Positions 24,307-34,091 of a stretch of 64,000 bases of DNA are shown piece after piece. The notes under the pieces are model-generated. The model saw only the letters and a list, made by a program, of their open reading frames with translations, searched no databases and was not told where the DNA came from. This stretch comes from Tubulanus polymorphus (Eukaryota; Nemertea; Palaeonemertea; Tubulaniformes; Tubulanidae): contig NC_134029.1 in NCBI RefSeq assembly GCF_964204645.1, positions 2,737,001 through 2,801,000 on the forward strand. The letters run 5' to 3'. The position numbers were made by a program, and so were the translations under genes. Position 1 is the stretch's first letter. Each line of letters begins with the position of its first letter.

Positions 24307-25159
24307 GAGATCGAATGAAATTTTTGAGTAATCATGAATGATCCGAATGAAATATCTCGACTTTCCAGTTTTCTATTGCCATTGAAAGAAAAAAAGTTAG
24401 TCGGTTTGTGAGAAATTCCGAGCAACGTATAGAATCTGTAAAAAGGAACGGAATGAAGTGTATGAAATCGTTTGTGAATGCGCTCAATTCTTTCGAATGC
24501 CGTTTCTTGCTATGTTTCTTGAGCTGGAATCAGTCGTAGCTTGCTAGTATAACTAGTGATACCCCGGGGACATATTTATAGCCAATGTAACCCCCTCAAG
24601 TCATCGTTTCTACGCATTTGCTTACAGGCGCCGGGCTAAATGGCTTATCTATTTGGACAGCGGTGAGAAAATTTAATAACAGTATTCAATTCGGGTCTTA
24701 TTTGATTGATTCTTATGTAGCAAAATGTTTGAGGAAAACGTGCCCGGGAAACTAAATCAGTGATAACCCGTTCCACGCACTGCGGCTAAAACAAAGCTAC
24801 CCCGAGATCAATATACAAACATAGATTGACAGTCAACTTCATTTCGTTAATGAAGAGCAATTGCGGCTTGGAATCGGTTTATCTCCTAGCAATCACGGGT
24901 CACGTGCGTAATATCCGTTTTGTGCTCGTCATTTTTCCCCACAAGAACAAATCGTTTAAGAATTTCCTGAAGATTGAAGAACGCGTAACAAAATATTCTA
25001 ATTTCTTTGTAAACATGAGTATCGTTCAAATTTTGATTGTCTTCACGTGTGGTTGGTTTATTCAAGATTTATTCACAATCATCTAAACGAAAACAATCAC
25101 TGTCCATTCAATGTTTAACATAATGCAAAATATGAAATGATCCTGAGTATACGAAATAG

Positions 25160-25235
25160 TCCGGTGGAATGTCGCGATATCGATCGGGACTCGAACCGTA
25201 CAGTGCAATACTGTGAGTGACCTACGCTTGCGTGA
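25160..25235 (-). mobile_element. SINE-like fragment with B box
   Basis: The minus strand reads GGTTCGAGTCCC at 25197-25186. The surroundings do not fold as a tRNA, so it is at most the head of a tRNA-derived SINE. Confidence 0.3.
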
Positions 25236-25261
25236 TAAACAGAATATGTCATACAGTCGTG

Positions 25262-27199
25262 CTACATAGACGTTTCTAGCCGACTTTTGCTCCTCAATTG
25301 ACGAATATGTTTAACCCAGAACGGTGACAATATCAAAACACTAACACCAACTAAACTCGCCGTCAATTCAAACGAAAAAACATAGTTCCCGGTTACGTCA
25401 TAAACCCAACCTGAAAATATATGTAGGAAAAAACAAGAATCAGCATTATACTACTTATGTAAGACATCACATAGAACATAACATCATATTCACTGTAGCC
25501 GTCAAATGCAACCCGCAAGGCATTACTCGCTCTTGGTCGGTTTTCTTCGGGATAAACCAGGATAAGTACGCGTTCACGGTTAAAATCACACACAACATAT
25601 TTGATATTTCATCAGATGAAACTAAAACACGTTAGATATCGTAGGGGTTTACTTACCAGCCAATGGGGCTCCAATTATGTAAGCAACACCGGCTGTAAAC
25701 AACATATACTGTACACACATATGGATATATTTCTCTTCGATTATTTCAGCAAGAACTAGATGACAAAGTCCAGAAAATCCTGACATGCCCGCTCCTATAA
25801 GGATGGCTAGTATTGTTGCTGCTGTGAAGCCTTCAAATAAAGGCACTATCGCCACTGTGGTCCCTAATAGAATATTAACTGCCAAGAATAGGGTGAAGGT
25901 ATCAACCCGTGGATGGTGGGATATCATTAAAACGACAAACCGACCAATCAGATCACTAGTACCCAAACAGGGCACCAGATATCTGGCATCTTCTAATTCC
26001 AGTTTACATAGATCCCTGAATCCAGAAACGATATGAACAAAAATTATTGAAATAGCTGTGTAGAGAAATAGTACGGCAAGATTATGACCTATAAAACCAG
26101 GTTGTTTGAAAACTTCCAAGTGTAGAATATTTCTACAATCAATAGATGAGTTAGTCGCATTTTCTTCCTCGATTTTTTCGACATTTGGTTTCTGTTTCTC
26201 CGCACCAGCAGCAGTCAATCCATTGAATCCTTCTTCCTCCTTTTTCAACAGAATGTCTTTCTTACGTGGACGCTTATTCCAATTGCGTAGAAGTAAACCA
26301 GACGCAGCCGTGTTTGACGATAAGGCACCTAATATAAGTACTGCACCGCGCCAGGTGTACGCTTCTATTGATTTGTTAATGATAACACCGAACACGATTG
26401 TTCCTAAAGCTGAGGAGGATATGACGAAAGCTATCGCTATTGATCTGTAACGACGGAATCTGATCATGATGTAGGCTACTGAAGGTCCAATGTGGAACGC
26501 TTGGCATAAACCTGAAAATGAAATATACAAATATGTCAAACATGTGTCAAAGAATATTATTTAGATCAAAACCTTACAAAATTACTCTCAGGGTCCAGTT
26601 TCAGCGAGCCTTGCGGGGAAAAATTTGGTAACATTGAGCATTTGAACAAGAATGGCTTAGGAGTCTTTAATTCATCATTATATATCAGTAACAAGAAAAC
26701 AAACATTTTGCATTTACCAGCGATTATCCATATACTCAAAATCACCCATAGGTTCGTGGCGAATGTCAAACAAGAAATAACACAACCATGAACAATACCG
26801 GATATTACTAAACATCGTCTTAAACCAAATCTCTTGACCATTAATCCTCCGATTGGGGCTGAAACAAACAAGCGATGTTCAAATTGAGGGTACGTATTTA
26901 GCCAACGAGCTCCGCGCTCACATCCTACAATACGACGGGGAGATATTTTTGGGACATTGTTCATTACCGAAAAAGTATGCTACTGAGGCGCTGCACGTTC
27001 CTATCAATCCAACTATCCTGTATTCCGTATTGAAGTGTTCTACCCATTCAACTGCTAGAATTCCCGTGACGTTGTTTAATCCACCCATAAATAGATAGAT
27101 TCCCATTACAGCCAGTACCAGAAAACATCCTTCAATTCTACCCGGGTCCTTAACGTCATTATCAGTATCACTATCAGGAACTTCATCCTCTTCCGTCAT
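25262..27199 (-). CDS. SLC16-type (monocarboxylate transporter-like) protein, copy 1
   Basis: Four exons on the minus strand: 27199-26968, 26858-26718, 26511-25657, 25410-25262. All are GT-AG and in frame, giving 458 residues. The protein is a 12-TM major facilitator. Exon 1 starts MTEEDEVPD and encodes TM1 with a relaxed SLC16 signature (EGCFLV in place of DGGWGW). Exon 2 covers TM2-TM4 with VKRFGLRR. Exon 3 covers TM5-TM11 with RFRRYRSIAIAF before TM5, WRGAVLILGAL, a charged central loop and GTSDLIGRF in TM8. Exon 4 encodes TM12. Asp and Arg of the TM8 D-x-x-x-R pair (about residues 311 and 315), which matter for proton and substrate binding in MCT1, are both present. It is the most divergent of the four copies and faces copy 2 head-to-head. 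The substrate is unknown. Confidence 0.92.
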
Positions 27200-27211
27200 C
27201 GTATATGCCAC

Positions 27212-27977
27212 GCGTAAAAATATATGTAATCCTCAAACAGCTGAGAACATGCTCACATGTATGGTTTGTTTCTTATCGAGAGAAACATTGAAAAAACCCG
27301 TTTCTACGACTTAGCCTGAACATTTAGGTTAGCAAAAAGCACAAAGCTCGAATCAATTGTCTCAATGTAAATCTAATACTAGAAACGTATGTGTATACCG
27401 CGTGTTTGATGTGTCAAGCTGGTGTCATACGCACACTGGTATAACCGCATACACGATGATCTAGTCGATTTATGCACATATCACCTCAAGCATAAATTAA
27501 AAACAGTTTAGCTCCGATCAGTGCCGCAGAACCAAACAAACATGAAATGCCGATTCCTATAAACTGAATTCTAGTATTGTCGCTGATGTGAACTGTTCAG
27601 AAACCATATATAACCTGTGGCTGTGAGTGTTGAGCCGCTTACCGTGCACATTTTAGCTTATCTTAGCGCAAGCTGATTGCATTCATATATCTATATGGCC
27701 TCAATGTGATTTATCTAGGCCGGATCTTTGATCATTAAGAAATATAATTCAACACACAAAAAGAGATACACGTCCTTGTTACCGATTTGACCGTTTGGGG
27801 GCATAAGAGATACGAGACAGGGCCGCGGGTACAGCTAGTAGTTTAGTCTACAGTAAACCGGGTGGATAGAACCATGGACGTACAAACTATCTAGTATATG
27901 CCTCCGTGGTAAGACTGAGTCCCGGGACTGAGTCGAGATTTCCCCAGGCAATTTGAGGCACGTATAAGGCATAATAG
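27212..27977. promoter_or_regulatory. Shared spacer between divergent transporter genes
   Basis: About 780 bases separate the start codons of copy 1 (minus) and copy 2 (plus), so both promoters must lie here. A TATATAA occurs at about 27607-27613. The part at 27653-27830 is duplicated upstream of copies 3 and 4. Confidence 0.5.
27653..27830 (+). promoter_or_regulatory. Duplicated upstream block, copy 2
   Basis: The block shares in order TCTTAGCGCAAGCTGATTGC, a TAT-rich piece, GCCTCAAT, TCTTTGATCATT, TTACCG-TTGACCGTTTGGG and GAGACAGGGCC with the regions upstream of copies 3 and 4. Conservation of position and order suggests promoter sequence duplicated with the gene, though recent duplication alone would also explain it. 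Confidence 0.5.
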
Positions 27978-29940
27978 ATGATGGAGAAACGGGAAGAAGT
28001 TGTTAATGACGAGTCTAAGGCAGACGCGCAAAATGGTAGTGGTGACTATGACACGAATGATCCGGATAAAATTGAAGGATGCTTTCTGGTATTGGCCGCT
28101 GTTGGAATATATATATTTGAAGGTGGATTGATGAACACCATAGGAATTCTTATAGTGGAATGGGTCGGATACTTTCAAACGGGATACAGGATAGTGGGCT
28201 GGATAGGAACAAGTAGCAACACTATGTCTCATATTTTCGGTAAGGTTCGCGAAAACAATTTGGTTGAAAATGAAAATGTAAATGAATTATTAAAGTTAAA
28301 AACTTGGTTATTACCAAACTAAAGTCTTCGGTTCGATCCGTAATATTTTACCAGTAATTGTTTGTTTGTTTCAGCCCCACTCGGAGGATTACTGATCAAG
28401 AGATTCGGTTTAAGACGATGTTTAGTTATATCCACGTTTGCGAATGGTTTTGTTGTTTCTTGTTCGGCATTTTCCACGAATCTATGGGTGATCTATTTTC
28501 TATGGCTAATTTCCGGTAAATAAAAATGCACGTTGGTTTAATTAATGTTCAACTCTTAAGCTGTCTTCATAACGGAATCAGTTCCCTTATCTAAAAAATG
28601 ATAAGTTTTCCGTATCGAAAAAGTCACCAATTTTTTCAGCTCAAGTCAATGACAATAGATTATTAGTTCTGTAGATACTTTTGTAATTGTGAATAATGTA
28701 GCATAAATGATTGTGTGGTAAGAACACATTTGACATGCGAATCTTTTTTTATTTTCAGGTTTATGTCAAGCGTTGATCGTTGGACCAGTTATAGCATACA
28801 TAATGATCAGATTCCATCGTTACAGATCAATAGCGAATGCTTTCGTTGTTTCAGCCGCTTCTTTAGGAACAATTGTGCTTGGTGTCATCATTAATAAATC
28901 AATTGAAGCGTATACGTGGCGTGGTGCAGTACTTTTATTAGGCGCCTTATCATTAAACATGGCTCCGTGTGCTTTAATTCTACGCAACTGGAATAAGCGT
29001 CGTTGCACAAAGGATGCCCTCTTGACAAAACAGACAGAAAAGGAAGGACCCAACGGATTGATTGCTGCTGACACGGAGAAACAGGAATGTAACGATACTA
29101 ATTCATCTAACGGATGTAGAAATGTTTTGCACTTAGAAGTATTCAGACAACCGTTTTTTGTGAGTTATAGTTTTGCCATATTTTTTCTGTTTTTGGCAGT
29201 TTCAATAATATTCGTTCATATAGTTTCTGGATTTAGGGATCTATGTAAACTGAAATTAGAAGATGCCAGATATCTGGTGCCTTGTTTAGGTACGAGTAAT
29301 CTGATTGGTCGGTTTGTCGTGTCGATTATATCCCACCATCCACGGGTTGATACCCTCACCTTGTTTCAAATAGTTAATATTCTATTGGGGATCACTGTTG
29401 CGATAGTGCCTTTATTTGAAGGCTTCACGGCCGCAGCAATACTAGTCACAATTTTAGGATTGGTATTTACATCATTCGGAGCACTAAAACATCTAGTTCT
29501 TGCTGAAATGATTGAAGGAAGATATATTCACATGTCCGTACAGTATATGTTCTTTGTAGCCGGAATTGGTTACATGATCGGAGCCCCATTAGCCGGTAAG
29601 AGTCTCACCTATAAGATATCACCATACTTTATTTTCTAAGCGCAATCATAATTCAAGTAACTTTCAAACAATAATCATAACAATGTATTCTTCACAAGAC
29701 AACAATGATGCATGTATCTCGCACAATTTCTTATAACCAGATTTGTCTAATGATAATTTCATGTCGTTGAATGTGTGGATATTTTCAGGATGGATTTACG
29801 ACGTCACCGGAAACTACGTTTATTCGTTTGAACTGACGGCGTGTTTACTCGGTGTTAGTGTTTTGGTATTGTCACCGTTCTGGTTTAAACATATCCGTCA
29901 GTTGAAGAACAAAAATCCGGAACCAGAGATATCTAAATAA
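27978..29940 (+). CDS. SLC16-type transporter, copy 2
   Basis: Exons 27978-28239, 28375-28515, 28759-29595 and 29789-29940 give 463 residues in frame with GT-AG introns. ATG codons occur at 27978 and 27981, and either could start. The acidic N-tail (DESKADAQNGSGDYDTNDPD) is followed by EGCFLV in TM1, IKRFGLRR between TM2 and TM3, RFHRYRSIANAF before TM5, TWRGAVLLLGAL, a charged loop with EKEG, and GTSNLIGRF in TM8. The TM8 position that is Asp in copy 1 is Asn here, while the Arg is kept. The last exon encodes TM12 and a short lysine-rich tail. Exon borders and phases match the other copies exactly. The family moves monocarboxylates or related compounds across the plasma membrane; the substrate cannot be told. 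Confidence 0.92.
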
Positions 29941-29964
29941 GAAATGTTTGTGAACTATTTCAGA

Positions 29965-29970
29965 AATAAA
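29965..29970 (+). terminator. Poly(A) signal of transporter copy 2
   Basis: AATAAA lies 25 bases after the stop codon. The same TTTCAGAAATAAA context follows copy 3. Confidence 0.65.
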
Positions 29971-30114
29971 GTTTTTAAACAAATTGATTGCTCATGCTAT
30001 TCTTCATAGAGTTAATGATACATGCCATAACGTGGTACGGAAGGTATTTCAAGTGCTCTAATAGTCCTAACCTCAAGAACATAAGACGTACACATTTATT
30101 GGCACATTAATTTC

Positions 30115-30480
30115 TCAAATTTCTATTTCACAGTTAAATTCAATCTTAGCTAAAATGTGAGCATAGGCCGCCAACCAGGGTTGACACTTTCTCTTGCCTC
30201 TGGCCAACTTCTCCAGCTCTTGCAGAGAGCAGCCCATGGTTCTAGTGTCTGCCAGTAGGTCCCTCCGCTGAGTGTATCGATATCTTCCTCTTTTTCTGTT
30301 GCCTTGTTGGTTCCAGGATGAGGCTTGCCTGACAATACTAGTTGAAGGCTTTCTGAGTGTATCACCGATCCACCTCCGTCGTCTTCGGACAAGTTCTACT
30401 TCGATGGTGTCTTTGTTTGCCAACTTCCAAAGGTCCCTGTTGGTCACCATGTTGTGTGTCCGGGCGTTGACGTAAGTTTC
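30115..30480 (-). mobile_element. LINE (non-LTR retrotransposon) ORF2 C-terminal fragment
   Basis: The minus-strand frame (open 30450-30115 and readable upstream to about 30480) encodes the well-known region downstream of the reverse transcriptase. Features are RRRRWIGDTLRKPSTSI, then SSWNQQGNRKRGRYR, RRDLLADTRTMG, LQELEKLARGKRK and W-LAAYA. In intact elements this reads W-IGH-LRK, NPQGKRKRGRPK-TWRRDLE and so on. Only the C-terminal end is present, as expected of a 5'-truncated insertion. The end is still open, so it is not very old. The clade cannot be assigned from this part. Confidence 0.85.
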
Positions 30481-31247
30481 ATTATATTCCCACTCGTGCC
30501 CTGCAGCTTGCAGAATAACGCTTCAACTTTCTCCTTACGCTGCGTTGCTCAACCACTTATCGCTTACGTTCTTTCTCTCTCCTCGCCCAGTTGAACCTCT
30601 TCTTCTTCCTCGTCATCCCAGTCTGGACATCATCCATACTCGCTAATGTTGAAACTTACAACCAACGACAAACGACAGGATAAAATTCTACCAAAACTTT
30701 TTAATTCATCTTTGATATCAACAATGTCGATTAACTTCAATAATGCAATACAATATTACTGAATATGGAATTATGTAACGTAATGAATAAGGGCACATTT
30801 ACGCTGCAGTTACACTATTAAATAACACACTCGAAAATAGCAATTTATTATTACGAATGAGCACATAGAAAGGCAGGAAACATAATGTATGATTGAATTA
30901 GCACATATATTGACTACCTCACACATATAGAGCTTTAAGGCCCGAAATCTGCACTCGCTACATACACAGTTTCCATCGGAATCAACCGAAGGCACGGCCA
31001 CAAAATATTCAACTGTGTGGGCTAACTCCTAAATTAAAACTAAGCAGGTTTGGAACTAGTACTCGGTAAGGTAGCGCGACATCGGGTGACAACAAGAAAA
31101 TCAGAATTCAGTTGGCTGAAGAAATGACCAAGCCACGCTCACACAGCATTACTTAAAATGACATAATCAAACTACAACTGTATAAGAAGATTAGCGCGAA
31201 ACAGATACCAAAATAAACTTTTTTAAATGTGCCAATGACCTTTACAT

Positions 31248-31420
31248 TTATCATAGCGTTAGCTAATTGCATTTATATTTGTATAGCCTCAATTTCAATT
31301 GATCGAGTCTTTGATCATTTAGAACAATCAGTCCTGTAAACACGAGAAGAGAAACGCGTCCATGTTACCGTTTTGACCGTTTGGGAATCATAAAACACAT
31401 ACGAGAACAGGGCCACGCTT
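31248..31420 (+). promoter_or_regulatory. Duplicated upstream block, copy 3
   Basis: Counterpart of 27653-27830, with GCGTTAGCTAATTGCATTTA, GCCTCAAT, TCTTTGATCATTTAGAACA, TTACCGTTTTGACCGTTTGG and GAGAACAGGGCC. It ends about 110 bases before the start codon of copy 3. Confidence 0.5.
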
Positions 31421-31533
31421 ATAGTGAGTGGTTTTGTCTGTCATAATCGGGGATGGATAGGGCTGTCAAAATTGTTTCATGGTTCATGGTTCGAGGATAA
31501 CACGTTAAAGTTGCGCGCGTCAGATAATAGACG

Positions 31534-33429
31534 ATGGAGATACGAGAGGAAGTTGTTGATGACGAGTCAAAGATAGACGCGGATAATGGTAGTGGTGATT
31601 ATGACACGAATGATCCGGGTAAAATAGAAGGATGCTTTCTGGTATTGGCCGCTGTTGGGATATATATATTTGAAGGTGGATTGATTTACACCGTAGGAAT
31701 TCTAATAGTTGAATGGGTCGAATATTTTAAAACGGGATACAGGATAGTGGGCTGGATAGGAACAGGTAGCACCTCTGTGGCGCATATTTTCGGTAAGTTT
31801 CGCAAATAATTTTGGTAGAAAGAAAATATCATTTGAATTACTCCATTTTAATTGGATATTGGTTGGTTATCATCAGACGATAAGAAATAAGTCTCCGACT
31901 TGATTCTGTGGAATCCGTTCTGTTATCAGTATTTGTTTGTTTGTTTCAGCCCCACTCGGAGGATTACTGATCAAGAGATTCGGTTTAAGACGATGTCTAG
32001 TTATATCAGCATTTGTGAATGGTTTTGTTGTTTCTTGTTCGGCATTTTCCACGAATATATGGGTGATATATATTCTATGGCTAATCGCCGGTAAATAATG
32101 CTCGTTCACATAATCTTTATGTTCAATTCTTCAGCTATCTTCGAAACGACGTCTGTTCCTTCTGTCAAAATGATCGGTTTTTGTAACGAAACGCTCGCGC
32201 ATTGTTTCAACTGAAGTCTGCTAAATTCGATGATCAGATCTGGAGAGAGTGTTATGAATAGATGTAAAATATATGATTGTTTGGTGAGAAGAAATTCGAC
32301 ATTTTTCTATTTTTAGGTTTATGCCAAGCGTTGTTCATCGGACCAGTTATAGCATACATAATGATCAGATTCCGTCGTTACAGATCAATAGCGAATGCTT
32401 TCGTTGTTTCAGCCACGTCTTTAGGAACAATCGTGTTCGGTGTAATTATCAACAAATCAATAGAAGCGTACACCTGGCGCGGTGCAGTACTTTTATTAGG
32501 CGCCCTATCATTAAACATGGCTCCGTGTGCTTTAATTCTACGCAACTGGAATAAGCGACCTCACAAAGAGGGTGTTCTCTTGTCAAAACAGAGGGAAGGA
32601 GAAAGTCCAAATGAATTGACTGCTGGTGCGGAGAAACGTCACGATACAAATTCATCTTTTGATTGTAGAAATGTTTTACACTTAGACGTATTGAAACAAC
32701 CAATTTTTTTGAGTTATAGTTTTGCCATATTTTTTCTGTTTTTGGCTGGTTCAATGATAATGGTTCATATAGTTTCCGGATTTATGTATCTATGCAAACT
32801 GGAATTAGAAGAAGCCAGATATCTGGTGCCTTGTTTAGGTACGAGTAATCTGATTGGTCGGTTTGTCGTATCGATTATATCCCACCATCCACGGGTTGAT
32901 ACCCTCACCTTGTTTCAAATTGTGAATATTCTATTCGGAGTCACTGTTGCGATAGTGCCTTTATTTAAAGGCTTCACGGCCGCAGCAATACTAGTTGTAA
33001 TCATAGGAATGGTATTCACATCATTCGGAGCACTAAAACATCTAGTTCTCGCTGAAATGATTGAGGAAAGATACATTCATATGTCCGTGCAGTATATGTT
33101 CTTTGTAGCCGGAATTGGTTACATGATCGGAGGCCCATTAGCCGGTAAGAACCTCAACAATGAAATATGATTTTCAAACAATAATCATATCAATGTATTC
33201 TTTACAGAGTAACATGATATATCGTAGGAATTCGTCTCATGATAATTTCAAGTCGTTGAATGTGTGGATATTTTCAGGTTGGATTTACGACGTCACCGGA
33301 AACTATGTTTATTCGTTTGAATTAACGGCGAGTTTACTCGGTGTTAGTGTTCTGGTATTGTTACCGTCCTGGTTTAAACACATCCGTCAGTTGAAGAAAG
33401 AAAGTCCTGTACGAGGGATATCTGAATAA
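31534..33429 (+). CDS. SLC16-type transporter, copy 3
   Basis: Exons 31534-31792, 31950-32090, 32317-33144 and 33278-33429 give 459 residues in frame, all GT-AG. The start is ATG at 31534 (MEIREEVVDDESKIDADNG). The layout is as in copy 2: EGCFLV (TM1), IKRFGLRR, RFRRYRSIANAF, WRGAVLLLGAL, the central loop and GTSNLIGRF in TM8 with Asn instead of Asp. Two hydrophobic helices differ from copy 2 (FLAGSMIMVHIVSGFMYL). Long stretches of exon 3 are almost identical in DNA to copies 2 and 4, while the intervening loop and N-tail have diverged. This points to recent duplication or gene conversion. Confidence 0.92.
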
Positions 33430-33455
33430 CAAATTATCTTGTCAACCATTTCAGA

Positions 33456-33461
33456 AATAAA
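33456..33461 (+). terminator. Poly(A) signal of transporter copy 3
   Basis: AATAAA lies 27 bases after the stop codon, in the same TTTCAGAAATAAA context as in copy 2. Confidence 0.65.
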
Positions 33462-33825
33462 CATTTAAATTTGTTTTGAAAATGTCCTAGATTTTATCAT
33501 AGATTGATGTATTCAGGTATATGATAAACTTTGCTCAATAGATAACAGCCAGGGACTCACTAATCTACCATTCCAAAATAATTTCGGGATAAAATACTCA
33601 TAGCGACATCTTGCGCTGCCAGTGATGACTACTATGTAGCCAATTCAGCTACGCGTGTATGAATTTGGTCCGTTCTAGATTTGGCACATTCCAGGCCGGA
33701 ACCATTTAGAACGCTCAAATTAGTGAAAGTGTGAACCTGTCTACAGCGTGACATGGAAGGTATGCCTATATCAAATGCTCTAATAGCCCTTACTTCAGGA
33801 ACAATGTTGACATAAAACACATTAT

Positions 33826-33950
33826 AGGTTATCTTAGCGCAAGCCGATTGCACTCATATCTGTAGAGCCTCAATTATTATTTGTTTTAGTCGAGCCTTTG
33901 GTCATTTAGAACAGTTGAGAGGTTAAATGAAAAACGCCTCTATGAACTGA
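33826..33950 (+). promoter_or_regulatory. Duplicated upstream block, copy 4
   Basis: ATCTTAGCGCAAGCCGATTG, GCCTCAAT and CCTTTGGTCATTTAGAACAG follow the same order as upstream of copies 2 and 3. The TTGACCGTTTGGG part is lost or diverged. It ends about 140 bases before the start codon. Confidence 0.5.
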
Positions 33951-34091
33951 GGTCACGTGGTTAAGTCTATACAGGAAGTGTAATGAGAGTTCCGTGGTCT
34001 ATAGTAATCTGGGATGGATGTTAGTCCGTTTAAATTTCCCATACAACTCGAGGATTACACATTGTAGACGCACGCGTGGCATTAACAGAGG

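Larger units (their letters stand above)
20707..25261. other. Intergenic region with repeats
   Basis: No gene was recognised. It contains a perfect hairpin from a foldback family (22666-22707), a GA/G-rich low-complexity run (22975-23030), a second foldback type (24160-24306) and a B-box-bearing SINE-like piece on the minus strand (about 25160-25235). The open frame 24826-25086 has no recognisable feature. Minus-strand AATAAA candidates (TTTATT on the plus strand) near 25058-25075 could serve the transporter gene ending at 25262. Confidence 0.5.
29941..31533. other. Spacer between transporter copies 2 and 3
   Basis: From about 30030 to 30085 this spacer matches sequence that, upstream of copy 4, lies directly beside the promoter block. 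Here the two parts are separated by about 1.1 kb that includes a LINE fragment (30115-30480). The promoter-like block resumes at 31248. No other gene was seen. Confidence 0.55.
33430..34091. other. Spacer between transporter copies 3 and 4
   Basis: The 3' end of copy 3 is followed by a duplicated upstream block: 33745-33820 matches 30030-30085, and 33826-33950 matches the promoter-like blocks of copies 2 and 3. No gene was seen. Confidence 0.55.

Noticed and set aside
25785-26450. Plus-strand frames of 83 and 114 codons
   Set aside because: They are antisense to transporter copy 1 exon 3, whose minus-strand frame is conserved among four paralogs.
32321-32754. Extra frames over transporter copy 3 exon 3 on both strands
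   Set aside because: Shadows of the real exon; an equivalent plus-strand shadow appears in copy 4 because the DNA is nearly identical.
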